A stretch of 64,000 nt of DNA from Paenibacillus thiaminolyticus (lineage in GTDB: Bacteria > Bacillota > Bacilli > Paenibacillales > Paenibacillaceae), in contig NZ_CP041405.1 of NCBI RefSeq assembly GCF_007066085.1, positions 2,914,001 to 2,978,000 on the forward strand. The letters run 5' to 3'. Each line of letters begins with the position of its first letter. The first letter of the stretch is position 1. Below the pieces are notes generated by a model, which was not told where the DNA came from, did not search any database, and worked only from the letters and a program-made list of their open reading frames with translations. The translations under genes were made by a program, and so were the position numbers. Positions 8,310 to 15,890 of this stretch are shown here, piece after piece.

Positions 8310-8343
8310 ATGTATCCTTATGATATATATCATTATGATACAT
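8310..8343. promoter_or_regulatory. PadR-type operator/promoter
   Basis: An extended inverted repeat runs from ATGTATC (8310-8316) to GATACAT (8337-8343), with an inner ATGATATATATCAT palindrome. The ATGT...ACAT ends are typical of PadR binding sites. It ends 14 nt before the padR start codon and so is a likely autoregulatory site. Confidence 0.7.
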
Positions 8344-8357
8344 TAGAAGGTGAGACA

Positions 8358-8912
8358 ATGGCTGCTAAGCACAGTGACACGACCTATGCGATTCTCGGGC
8401 TGCTGACGACGGACTGCCATACAGGCTACGACATCAAGCAGATGATGGACACCAGCCTCAATCATTTCTGGAAGATTAGCTACGGACAAATCTATCCGAC
8501 GTTGAAAAAGCTGGTCGAGGACGGCTGGGCTGTGGTAACCGATACCGCCCAGGAATCGAAGCCCGACAAAAAAGAGTACCATATTACGCCCCAAGGAATG
8601 CAGGCGCTGCAGGCCTGGCTGCAGGAACCGCTTCAACAGCTCCATACGTACAAAAATGAATTTTTGCTCAAGCTGTTCTTCCACCGTCATCAAGAGCCGG
8701 ACGCAACGCTCGGGCAGATCGAGCGGTTCAAGTCGATGCTCCAGGAGCGGTATCAGATGTACGAAGCGATCGAAAATCAGATCATGACGCATTGTTCGGA
8801 TGAAGAAGATTTGCAATATTGGCTGCTTACGCTCGACTATGGCAAGCGCGTCGTTCGGGCGGAGATGGAATGGAGCGATGCGGCGATCCGGCAGCTTCAA
8901 CAGAATAGATAA
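8358..8912 (+). CDS. PadR-family transcriptional regulator
   Basis: 184 aa. The ATG at 8358 follows AAGGTGAGA; a longer frame from 8175 runs through the operator and is not used. Residues 5-80 form the PadR winged helix (YAILGLLTTDCHTGYDIKQMM ... YGQIYPTLKKLVEDGW ... KEYHITPQGMQALQAWL). The C-terminal half is the Vir-type dimerisation helix pair with LQQLHTYKNEFLLKLFFHRH. It probably represses its own operon, which includes the DUF4188 gene 12 nt downstream; the ligand is unknown. Confidence 0.88.
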   Translation: MAAKHSDTTYAILGLLTTDCHTGYDIKQMMDTSLNHFWKISYGQIYPTLKKLVEDGWAVVTDTAQESKPDKKEYHITPQGMQALQAWLQEPLQQLHTYKNEFLLKLFFHRHQEPDATLGQIERFKSMLQERYQMYEAIENQIMTHCSDEEDLQYWLLTLDYGKRVVRAEMEWSDAAIRQLQQNR

Positions 8913-8924
8913 GGAGGAGACACA

Positions 8925-9398
8925 ATGGGAAAATCAATCTTTGGCGGGCGCTACACGGTAGAGGAGAGAGAGCAGGATATTGTCGTGTTCCTAATCGGAA
9001 TGAGGGTGAACAAATGGCGGGCCGTTCATCAATGGTGGCCGGTCTTTACAGCGATGCCGCCCATGATTCGGGAATTGTATACGAACCCGGAGCTTGGCTT
9101 TCTTTCTTTGGAGACGACCGTCAATCTAAGAACGATATTGATGGTTCAATATTGGCGCTCCTTCGAGGAACTGACAGCCTATGCGCGGGGGCCGGAGCAT
9201 TTGAAGGCCTGGCGGCGATTCTATCAGGCGGTCGGGAAGACGAATGCGGTCGGCATCTATCACGAGACGTATATCGTGCGCGGAGGCCAGTTCGAGGCCG
9301 TCTACGGCAATATGCCGAAGTTCGGCCTGGCCAAGGCGCGGGGACACGCGCCAATCACGCCTCGGACCGATTCCGCGGCGCAGCGGGTCCGGGCTTGA
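8925..9398 (+). CDS. DUF4188 protein (putative monooxygenase-like)
   Basis: 157 aa with AGGAGGAGA ahead of the ATG, co-transcribed with padR. Family features are IVVFLIGMRVNKWRAVHQWWPVFTAMPPM at residues 20-48, then TTVNLRTILMVQYWRSFEELTAYARG, and HETYIVRGGQFEAVYGNMPKFGLAKA. This is a ferredoxin-like alpha+beta barrel related to ABM monooxygenases and phenylacetaldoxime dehydratase-like proteins. PadR-linked copies often respond to toxic small molecules; that role is inference here. Confidence 0.75.
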   Translation: MGKSIFGGRYTVEEREQDIVVFLIGMRVNKWRAVHQWWPVFTAMPPMIRELYTNPELGFLSLETTVNLRTILMVQYWRSFEELTAYARGPEHLKAWRRFYQAVGKTNAVGIYHETYIVRGGQFEAVYGNMPKFGLAKARGHAPITPRTDSAAQRVRA

Positions 9399-9401
9399 GT
9401 G

Positions 9402-9442
9402 AAGACTCCCATCTGTCCAATGCACGGGCGGATGGGAGTCGA
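9402..9442. terminator. convergent 10-bp hairpin
   Basis: GACTCCCATC (9404-9413) pairs with GATGGGAGTC (9431-9440), between the DUF4188 gene and the oppositely oriented infC-like gene. The T-runs are poor. Confidence 0.55.
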
Positions 9443-9456
9443 TTGCATTGCTCAGA

Positions 9457-9945
9457 CTATGCTTCCGCACCTGGCACCGGATCGACCTGTACCATCGCCT
9501 GCTTGCCGCTCAATTGAATGCCGGTGCGCTTCGTTCCCGCCGGACGCAAATCCTGCAACAGCCGTTCGAGGATCTGCTGCGCCAGAGCGCCTTCCTTGCC
9601 CTTGATGCGGATGACGAGCTGCACCGAATCTCCGGCGCGCAGGATCCGTTCCGCCTGATTTTTCTTCGTCTCATAGTCATGATCCTCGATCTGCGGCGTC
9701 AGGCGAATCTCCTTCACCTTCGGCTGCCGCTCCGCCTTGCGGGCCTGCTGCGTCTCCTGCTTGGCCGCTCCCGCTCCAATCAGCTTGCAGGGAGGCGGGC
9801 TGCTCATCAGCGACAGGCAGACGAGATCCACCTTCAGCTTTTTCGCCATCGCGAGCGCCTCCGAGGTCGGCACGATGCCGAGCTGTTCCCCGTTCAGACC
9901 GGTCAATTCGACTTCGGCAGCCCGTATCTTCTCGTTCTTAATCAT
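9457..9945 (-). CDS. infC: translation initiation factor IF-3 paralogue, isolated and diverged
   Basis: 162 aa. Residues 1-60 keep the IF-3 N-domain (IRAAEVELTGLNGEQLGIVPTSEALAMAKK) and residues 80-150 the C-domain (PKVKEIRLTPQIEDHDYETKKNQAERIL). The linker differs strongly: the usual PPVCRIMDYGKF-type block reads PPPCKLIGAGAAKQ, and the C-domain basic RG region is VIRIKGKEG. The gene starts with an ordinary ATG behind AGGAGG, unlike the rare AUU/AUA start of normal infC. It also lacks rpmI and rplT neighbours. It is therefore probably a second copy with an altered or regulatory role. Confidence 0.8.
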   Translation of the reverse strand: MIKNEKIRAAEVELTGLNGEQLGIVPTSEALAMAKKLKVDLVCLSLMSSPPPCKLIGAGAAKQETQQARKAERQPKVKEIRLTPQIEDHDYETKKNQAERILRAGDSVQLVIRIKGKEGALAQQILERLLQDLRPAGTKRTGIQLSGKQAMVQVDPVPGAEA

Positions 9946-10008
9946 TGTGAATCCTCCTGCCCATTCGCTATAATGAACCCATATTACCGCCTGGAAGGAG
10001 ATATATCA

Positions 10009-10341
10009 ATGTCTCGCAAAGAAATCGAAGAACAGATTATCCGCAACTATGAACGGGACGAGCAGATGATGATCCTGGTGTTCGCCCAGTGGTGCGTCAA
10101 TCACCAGCTTGATCCGGCCGAGCTCTATCAGCAGGCCTATCCGCAGCAGGGCGTCAACCCGGCGCTGCAGCAGGCCATCGGCCTCACGGTGCCGAAGGAA
10201 GAGGCCGGCGACATTCCGGACGACACGGTGCTCGGCGTCCTCGCGCTCTACGGCAACGATGATCTGGCCTTCGTCGTGACGGAGGCCATCAAGCATCGGG
10301 CCGCACGCGCCAAGGCTGCCGGCGGCAGCGGAGCCTCCTGA
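10009..10341 (+). CDS. conserved hypothetical protein, 110 aa
   Basis: The ATG follows GGAAGGAG at good spacing; a longer frame from 9448 lies antisense to infC and is not real. The protein starts MSRKEIEEQIIRNYERDEQMM, is acidic and helical, has DDTVLGVLALYGNDDLAFVV in the centre and ends in an Ala/Lys/Gly tail. No signal peptide or membrane segment. It is divergent from the IF-3 paralogue and shares its 63-bp upstream region. I do not recognise a function. Confidence 0.65.
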   Translation: MSRKEIEEQIIRNYERDEQMMILVFAQWCVNHQLDPAELYQQAYPQQGVNPALQQAIGLTVPKEEAGDIPDDTVLGVLALYGNDDLAFVVTEAIKHRAARAKAAGGSGAS

Positions 10342-10411
10342 CAGACGCCGGACGCGGGACGCTGGTTGGGCAATAGCCACCCGCCAATTCGCGCCGCTAA
10401 CGCCGCTCGGC

Positions 10412-10520
10412 TGATGCAGCACGGGCCTGACCGTCGTACTGCGCGTATTGGACGTCCGCTGTGCAGCACAGCCCAGACGTTGTCCTGCGCATGACTGACG
10501 ACCGCTGTGCAGCAGCGCTA
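10412..10520. repeat. about 47-bp imperfect tandem repeat with TGCAGCA core
   Basis: Two full copies and one partial copy: from 10412, from 10460 (both ending GAC(G/A)(T/A)CCGC) and from 10506. Each begins TG(A/T)TGCAGCA or similar. The clearest shared block is GACGtCCGCTGTGCAGCA at 10451-10468 against GACGaCCGCTGTGCAGCA at 10497-10514. The rest of the 10342-10643 gap holds no gene that I can support. Confidence 0.5.
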
Positions 10521-10643
10521 TCCCCGCCTAGCCCAGCGGGAGAGGCGAACATTTTCAGCAAGAAAAGGAAATGTGCGAAGCCGCCCCGAAGTAGGAAGTA
10601 GATAATGATAGATCAGTTTGTTGCACCAAAGGAGAACAATACT

Positions 10644-11096
10644 ATGCAGATTCGAAAATGGAAAACGGAGGAACAGCCTCCGATGGAATTGCTGCTGCTG
10701 GCAGACCCTTCTGCCGAGCTCGTGCACGAATACCTCGGGCGGGGAACATGCTTCCTTGCAGAGCAGGAAGGGGAAGTCATCGGCGTCTATGTGCTGCTGC
10801 CGACCCGGCCGGGCACAATCGAGCTGGTCAACGTGGCCGTCGCAGAGAGCCATCAAGGACAGGGCATCGGCAAGCAGCTCGTCCTTCACGCGATCGAGAC
10901 CGCCAAGGCGCTCGGCTGCCAGACGATAGAAGTAGGTACAGGCAGCACCAGCATAAGCCAACTCGCGCTCTACCAGAAATGCGGGTTCCGAATGACGGGC
11001 ATTGACCGCGATTTCTTCGTTCGCCATTATGAGGAGGAAATCTACGAGAACGGCATGCTGCTGCGGGACATGGTGCGTCTGGGTCAAGATCTGTAA
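10644..11096 (+). CDS. GNAT-family N-acetyltransferase
   Basis: 150 aa. The start is the ATG with AAAGGAGA 9 nt before it; an upstream in-frame ATG at 10605 lacks a ribosome site. The acetyl-CoA pyrophosphate loop is visible as VAVAESHQGQGIGKQLV (Q-x-x-G-x-G, about residues 66-82), preceded by the beta-bulge strand IELVNV and followed by LALYQKCGFRMTG. It would transfer an acetyl group to an unknown amine. It stands alone. Confidence 0.8.
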   Translation: MQIRKWKTEEQPPMELLLLADPSAELVHEYLGRGTCFLAEQEGEVIGVYVLLPTRPGTIELVNVAVAESHQGQGIGKQLVLHAIETAKALGCQTIEVGTGSTSISQLALYQKCGFRMTGIDRDFFVRHYEEEIYENGMLLRDMVRLGQDL

Positions 11097-11210
11097 CAGT
11101 CGAGCAGAGAACAAGATGCCGTGTTCCGGCTACCCTGCCGCAGCAGAGCGGGAATGCGATGCATGCGACTGCCACCATGTCCGCTCGCCGCTGCCGGCAA
11201 TGAGGCGGGC

Positions 11211-11239
11211 TGGTCAAGTAACCGATCCCACAGTATAAT
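11211..11239 (+). promoter_or_regulatory. promoter of the DUF559-like nuclease gene
   Basis: TGGTCA (11211-11216), a 17-bp spacer and a perfect TATAAT (11234-11239). The predicted transcript starts around 11246, only a few bases before a terminator hairpin. Confidence 0.6.
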
Positions 11240-11257
11240 CAACGTAAGAGACGAAGA

Positions 11258-11302
11258 ACGTCCCGATCCTTTCCGCGCGAAAGGAATCGGGACGTTTTTA
11301 TT
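11258..11302 (+). terminator. leader terminator / possible attenuator
   Basis: ACGTCCCGATCCTTTC-CGCGC-GAAAGGAATCGGGACGT forms a long, nearly perfect stem followed by TTTTATTTT. It sits between a promoter and the next ribosome site, 21 nt before the GTG start. Confidence 0.8.
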
Positions 11303-11322
11303 TTGTGGAAGGAGGAGGTAAG

Positions 11323-11991
11323 GTGAGTTTTGAAAAGGCGCATGAGGCGTTTATTCAGCACCATTTGCAGAGAAGGACGGGAGAGCGAAGGGGGCGGCTG
11401 GAGCGGGGACATCGTGAGGCCGAGAAGCTGTTTTGCCGCAACGTATGGTGGCCCCTTCGGGGCAGCTTTGACCAGTTGCATCCGGAATACGAAGTGCTTG
11501 ATTGGCGGGGCCTGTCCTATTTCTGCGATTTTGCCTGGCTGTCGCCGCAGGTCAAGCTGATCATCGAGATCAAAGGCTTCGTACCGCACGTCCGAAATAT
11601 GGACAGGCAAAAGTACTGCAATGAGCTGAACCGGGAGACGTTTTTGTCCGCTATTGGTTTTCAAGTCATCTCCTTCGCTTATGACGATGTCGCTGACCGC
11701 CCTGAACTGTGTGTGGCGCTGCTGCGCATGGTGATTAGCCGCTATCACGCGGACTCCGTGCCTGTCAGTCTGCACAGTCTCGTGGAACGGGAGACCATCC
11801 GGCTCGCTTGCATGCTCGGCCGTCCGATCCGTCCCATCGACGTGGAGGCGCATTTATGCGTAAACCATCGCAAAGCGGTGGGAACGCTGCAGTCGCTCTG
11901 CTCCAAGGGATGGTTTACGGCTGTGACCGGAGGGGCAGGCAAATATGTCGTGCGTTATGAGCTAAGGCCGGGCGCGCTGCAGTATTTGTAG
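11323..11991 (+). CDS. DUF559/Vsr-like PD-(D/E)XK endonuclease with C-terminal winged helix
   Basis: 222 aa. The GTG start follows AAGGAGGAGG. Residues 60-140 carry a restriction-type core: DFAW supplies the Asp, and LIIEIKGF supplies E-x-K. Then NRETFLSAIGFQVISFAYDDV matches the DUF559/Vsr layout in which the end of the domain reads G-x-V-I-x-F. The last 70 residues (LGRPIRPIDVEAHLCVNHRKAVGTLQSLCSKGWFTAV) look like a winged-helix DNA-binding module. Expression is likely limited by the leader terminator. A degenerate repeat array starts 2 nt after the stop codon. Target unknown. Confidence 0.65.
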   Translation: MSFEKAHEAFIQHHLQRRTGERRGRLERGHREAEKLFCRNVWWPLRGSFDQLHPEYEVLDWRGLSYFCDFAWLSPQVKLIIEIKGFVPHVRNMDRQKYCNELNRETFLSAIGFQVISFAYDDVADRPELCVALLRMVISRYHADSVPVSLHSLVERETIRLACMLGRPIRPIDVEAHLCVNHRKAVGTLQSLCSKGWFTAVTGGAGKYVVRYELRPGALQYL

Positions 11992-11992
11992 A

Positions 11993-12176
11993 AATCCTGC
12001 ATTTCTACATCATTTCTGATCGCCGATATGGTGCTCTGAACGATTCCTGCAAAAATACATCATTTTCGCGCTCAAAGTGAAGTCGAGCTAGTCAGAGGGT
12101 GAATATCCTGCATCCCTGCAGTATTTTTCCTCAAACCGACGTTTTCTGGTGAAAAATACTGTAGTTTTGCAGCTTT
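11993..12176. repeat. degenerate ~50-bp-period repeat array (locus A)
   Basis: Copies of a roughly 22-bp motif, consensus like A-T-CCTGCA-AAA-TACA-CAATTT, begin at 11993, 12043 and 12103. A reverse copy occupies 12151-12175 (GAAAAATACTGTAGTTTTGCAGC). Starts are 50, 60 and 48 bp apart with unrelated sequence between. The same motif recurs at 22.3-22.75 kb. Confidence 0.65.
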
Positions 12177-12186
12177 GGTCTGTCGG

Positions 12187-12246
12187 GGGGACGTTCAGGG
12201 GGACGTTCAGGGGGACGTTCAGGGAGACGGTCAGAGGTACGTTCGA
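12187..12246. repeat. 12-bp tandem repeat GGGGACGTTCAG
   Basis: Three perfect 12-bp units (12187-12222), one close copy (12223-12234, GGAGACGGTCAG) and a decayed fifth. The following 80 bp contain further short ACGAATGC and AAGACGTA repeats. No gene is supported in 11992-12405. Confidence 0.85.
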
Positions 12247-12342
12247 TGACACGAATGCGGGGGTACGCAAATGCAAGACGTATGCAAGACGTACACGAAT
12301 GCGGGCGTTCCCGAATGCCGGTGTACGCGAAAGTAATGCCAA

Positions 12343-12378
12343 GCAAGAGACCGCATCGCCGACAGCGATACGGTCTTA
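12343..12378 (-). terminator. putative terminator of the secA2-like gene
   Basis: On the minus strand GACCGTATCGC-TGTCG-GCGATGCGGTC is followed by TCTTGCTT, a weak T-rich tail. Confidence 0.55.
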
Positions 12379-12405
12379 GGCATTCTCGCTCCCCCGCCTT
12401 GCGGC

Positions 12406-14724
12406 TTAGAACAGCGAGAATCGGTTCGGCACCACATGTTCGTGCAATAAATAGGTCCAGGTCGACTGCCGCGGCGGCGCGCCCTCCAGCCCGATGGCTC
12501 GAGCAACAGCATCCCCGTCGTCCTGCCGGGTCTCAAAATCGAGCGCGCGCAGCTCCTGCCGAATGCCGTCCTCGATGTGCTGCGGCAAGTCCGCGAAGGC
12601 CCCGATAAGCCGCTGATGGTACAGATCGAGCGGATCCTGGCGGCTCAGCCCCTCCAGGTGCAGCCCTTCCCTTACCGCGGACACATATTCCACATAATCG
12701 GACCAGCTCCGATCGATATGCATCAACGTCACCCGCTTCTCCAGGCGGCGCGCCCGCTCTGCTCCCCACCGCCGGCACAAGCGCTCATGCCGCGCCGCAT
12801 CTTCAGCAAGCTTCAGCGGCGGCGGCCCCTCCTCCATCAGCACGCTCTGGCGCCAGACGGCGATGATGCGCCGCTGCTGCTCCAGCACATCAGCGTAACG
12901 GTTCAACATGCGCCGCCGCTCTGCATTCCGTCCTTCCGCCACCTGCTGAATATGGGAGATCCGGCGGTGGACGGCGGGCGCTCGCAGCGGCTTGTCCGGA
13001 TTCGCGGACAGCCAACGCTCCGGGAACGGATACGCTCGGCCATAGCGATGGAGCAGCGAATCCTCCAGGCTGACGAAAAAGCGGGACGCCCCCGGATCGC
13101 CCTGCCTGCCCGCGCGCCCCCGGAGCTGATCGTCGAGGCGGCGGCTGTCATGCAGATTCGTGCCGATGACGTACAAGCCCCCTAGCTGTGCGATCTTGGC
13201 ATATTGGGCCGGATCCCCGCCGCCGAGCACGATGTCGACGCCCCGGCCAGCCATGTTCGTCGAGATGGTAACCGCGCCCCAGGTCCCTGCCCGCGCGATC
13301 AGCTCCGCTTCCTCCGCGTCATGCTTCGCATTCAGCACGCAGCAAGGCACACCAGCCTGCTCCAATTCGCACGCCAACCGGTCCGATTCCGCCACGCTTG
13401 CCGTTCCTACCAGAATCGGCCGGCCTGTGCGGTGGACCGAGGCGATCTCGGCCAGCAGCGCCTGCTGCTTGCCCAGCAAGCTCGGACATACGAGCGGGGG
13501 CTCATCCTGCCTCCGGCATGGCCGGTTCGAAGGAATGACGGCCACCTCCAGCTGATAGGTGTCCCGCAACTCGTCCGCCGCGGAGCGGAGGGTGCCCGAC
13601 ATGCCGCAGAACGACGGATAGAGGCTCAGCAAATGCTGCAGCGTAATCATGCCGAGAATGCGGCCGCCAGGCTGCGGAGCTAGGCCCTCCTTCGCCTCTA
13701 CGGCCGCCTGCATCCCGTCCGGCCACCGGCGCTTGTCTGCGATCCGGCCAGTGAATTCGTCCACCAGCTCAATCCGCCCCTCCCGGACGATATAATCGAC
13801 ATCGCGCCGCAGCAGCACTTCCGCGTGAAGCGCATGATGGAGACCCGCCAGGAGGCTGGACTGATCCGGATGGTACAGACTCCCGCACCCCAGGAGCGCT
13901 TCCGCCCGATCCGCCCCCTCCTCCGTCAAATAGACCTGCGCGCCGGCGTCATCCACATCATAATCAAGCCCCGGCCGCAGCCGCTTCGCCAAGGCGGCCA
14001 TCCACTCTGCATCGGCGCGGTTCCCGGACGGCTTCCCCTCGCCCGCGATGACGAGCGGCACTCTCGCCTCATCAATCAGGATGGAATCGGCCTCGTCGAT
14101 CAGCGCCAAATAGAAGGGACGCTGCACGAGTGAATCCGAATCCATGCAGAGGCCGTCCCGCAAATAATCGAAGCCCGCCTCCTTCGCCGTCACATACGTA
14201 ACATCCGCCGCATAGGCCGCTCTTCGTTCGGCCAACGGCATCGCTTCGCGGACACAACCCGCCGTAAGGCCGAGGTATTCATACACCGGCCCCATCCAGG
14301 CGGCATCCCTGCCCGCCAAATAATCATTGAAGGTCATCACGTGCACGCCCTTGCCATATAAGGCATGCAGACAGGCCGGCAGCACGGCGGCCAATGTCTT
14401 CCCTTCCCCGGTCTGCATCTCGACCAGCTTCCCCTCATGCAAGGCCATGCCGGCAAGAAGCTGGACATCGTACAAGCGGATATTCAGCATGCGACGCACC
14501 GCCTCGTACGTCAGAGCGAATGATTCGATGAGCAGATCATCGGCGCAGGCTCCGCCCCGTGCCGCTTGAAGCAGCAGGCAGGCACGTCTCCGCAACCGGG
14601 CATCCGTCTCCTGTTCCAACGCGAGAGCACGTATCGCTTGGAGCCGTTCCGCATAAGGCTTGAGCTTCCGGAACTGGAGCGCGCGCTCCAATCGGTTCCG
14701 CAAGCGATATTGAATAGAATCCAT
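12406..14724 (-). CDS. secA2: accessory preprotein translocase ATPase (SecA2-like)
   Basis: 772 aa, shorter than housekeeping SecA (about 835-900 aa). Walker A MQTGEGKT is at residues 103-110; the DEAD-type box LIDEADSILIDEARVPLVI and the motor motif ESDRLACELEQAGVPCCVLNAK follow. The second RecA domain has TNMAGRGVDIVLGGG and RRLDDQLRGRAGRQGDPG. Preprotein-crosslinking, scaffold and wing regions are present. The C-terminal Cys-rich zinc tail of SecA1 is absent; the protein ends HEHVVPNRFSLF. It would power export of a subset of proteins through SecYEG. No secY2 or asp genes are nearby. The start has GGGAGGA 6 nt ahead and lies inside the upstream membrane-protein frame. Confidence 0.85.
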   Translation of the reverse strand: MDSIQYRLRNRLERALQFRKLKPYAERLQAIRALALEQETDARLRRRACLLLQAARGGACADDLLIESFALTYEAVRRMLNIRLYDVQLLAGMALHEGKLVEMQTGEGKTLAAVLPACLHALYGKGVHVMTFNDYLAGRDAAWMGPVYEYLGLTAGCVREAMPLAERRAAYAADVTYVTAKEAGFDYLRDGLCMDSDSLVQRPFYLALIDEADSILIDEARVPLVIAGEGKPSGNRADAEWMAALAKRLRPGLDYDVDDAGAQVYLTEEGADRAEALLGCGSLYHPDQSSLLAGLHHALHAEVLLRRDVDYIVREGRIELVDEFTGRIADKRRWPDGMQAAVEAKEGLAPQPGGRILGMITLQHLLSLYPSFCGMSGTLRSAADELRDTYQLEVAVIPSNRPCRRQDEPPLVCPSLLGKQQALLAEIASVHRTGRPILVGTASVAESDRLACELEQAGVPCCVLNAKHDAEEAELIARAGTWGAVTISTNMAGRGVDIVLGGGDPAQYAKIAQLGGLYVIGTNLHDSRRLDDQLRGRAGRQGDPGASRFFVSLEDSLLHRYGRAYPFPERWLSANPDKPLRAPAVHRRISHIQQVAEGRNAERRRMLNRYADVLEQQRRIIAVWRQSVLMEEGPPPLKLAEDAARHERLCRRWGAERARRLEKRVTLMHIDRSWSDYVEYVSAVREGLHLEGLSRQDPLDLYHQRLIGAFADLPQHIEDGIRQELRALDFETRQDDGDAVARAIGLEGAPPRQSTWTYLLHEHVVPNRFSLF

Positions 14725-15196
14725 GGAAATCCTCCCTTGTCTGTACGATCACCGTATCGATTGAATCGGAGTGTCGTGCGACAAGACGGTTTTCCGGATC
14801 TTTGATCATCCGAAGCCAAATAACCCGCAGGGCGCTCATCCTGCTCACATAACGCAGAGATTGCACCCCATGGTTGCAGAGCGCGGCCTGCGGCCGGAGC
14901 AGCATGATCGATAAGGACAGCATTTCCTGGCGCTGAGCCGTATTTTCCACCAGCAGCAGGACACAGAGCGGCACTCTGGTTCCCATCTTTTCCAGACAAC
15001 GAGAGAAGAAGCCCGCCACTCCGAACAGCCCCGCCGCTGCGGCGGCCATCCAGAGCAGCATCCGGACGGCAGCGCCCAATAGGATGGCAGCGCCCACTAT
15101 CCCCTGCCAAATATCCGCTTCCATTGAGTGCACCCATAGCCACAACCGCTTCCCGATCTGTAAAGGGTTCATCCCCATTTCCGTCATAGGCTCCAT
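14537..15196 (-). CDS. putative membrane protein overlapping secA2
   Basis: 219 aa as an open frame. Residues 30-85 contain two or three hydrophobic segments (GIVGAAILLGAAVRMLLWMAAAAAGLFGVAGFF and VPLCVLLLVE). A soluble part follows with ALRVIWLRMIKDPENRLVARHSDSIDTVIV. The last 63 codons run 188 nt into secA2 in another frame and look like out-of-frame SecA2 sequence, so the true gene may have lost its original stop or contain a frameshift. The secA2 ribosome site lies inside it, which suggests translational coupling. Function not recognised. Confidence 0.5.
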   Translation of the reverse strand: MEPMTEMGMNPLQIGKRLWLWVHSMEADIWQGIVGAAILLGAAVRMLLWMAAAAAGLFGVAGFFSRCLEKMGTRVPLCVLLLVENTAQRQEMLSLSIMLLRPQAALCNHGVQSLRYVSRMSALRVIWLRMIKDPENRLVARHSDSIDTVIVQTREDFHGFYSISLAEPIGARAPVPEAQALCGTAPSDTCSRVGTGDGCPVAETCLPAASSGTGRSLRR

Positions 15197-15239
15197 CCTT
15201 CGCTTCCCGCAGGTTTACATATTTAATAGGTATGTACGG

Positions 15240-15274
15240 CAAAAAGAGCCTTCCGTTCCATCACGGAAGACTCC
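15240..15274 (-). terminator. terminator of the flavodoxin gene
   Basis: On the minus strand AGTCTTCCG-TGATGGAA-CGGAAGGCT is followed by CTTTTTG. Confidence 0.85.
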
Positions 15275-15300
15275 TTTCCATAACTCTCACATGTATCCAA

Positions 15301-15765
15301 CTATTGCTGCAAGGCCTTCCCCTGAACGACACTCTTCGCAAAATTCCTTCCGAACGCCCGGCATAATTCCCTGTCCGGCTCAGACGGGGTCAGTTCGACT
15401 TTCAAGCCGTCCTGGACGATGTCGCTCCCCAATTCCCGCAGCCGATCCATCAGAATATCGACCGCTTTGCCGACCTGGGCATAGCATGAATCGCATGAGC
15501 CGAACACAGCTGCTTGAGTGCCGCTCAGATCAAGGTCTTCCATATCATCGTAAAAATCGAGAAATTCGTACGGCAGCTCCCCATCTCCCCAAGTGTAGGC
15601 GCCAAGCAGGATTCCATCATATCCGGACAACTCGGATGCAGTCGCATCCATAACCTCCATGACCGTGAGATCCTCACCCGCTTCGCGAACCCCTGCTGCA
15701 ATCGCATCAGCCATCTCCTCGGTATTCCCGCTCATACTGGCATATATCAAAATGATCTTCGCCAT
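15301..15765 (-). CDS. flavodoxin
   Basis: 154 aa short-chain flavodoxin (YkuN/YkuP type). The FMN phosphate loop is YASMSGNTEEMA (residues 8-19), and the isoalloxazine loops are LLGAYTWGDGELPYEF (about 53-68) and VFGSCDSCYAQVGKA. It carries low-potential electrons and replaces ferredoxin when iron is scarce. It follows, by 125 nt, a gene with a perfect Fur box, so iron-repressed co-transcription is likely. Confidence 0.9.
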   Translation of the reverse strand: MAKIILIYASMSGNTEEMADAIAAGVREAGEDLTVMEVMDATASELSGYDGILLGAYTWGDGELPYEFLDFYDDMEDLDLSGTQAAVFGSCDSCYAQVGKAVDILMDRLRELGSDIVQDGLKVELTPSEPDRELCRAFGRNFAKSVVQGKALQQ

Positions 15766-15890
15766 CCTTCATCCCATCCTTTCCTTATCTCGACCCATAA
15801 TCACCCTGGCATCGCCAACGGCGATATAGGACCTGAGCTGTCACAGCTCTACATTTCCTTTTCCAGCAAAAATCCCGCAAGTGAACTAAG

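Noticed and set aside
9448..10008. N-terminal extension of the 110-aa protein
   Set aside because: Runs antisense through infC; a good ribosome site and ATG occur at 10009.
11239..11853. 204-aa minus-strand frame opposite the DUF559-like gene
   Set aside because: It crosses the terminator stem and mirrors the D...E-x-K protein; no ribosome site.
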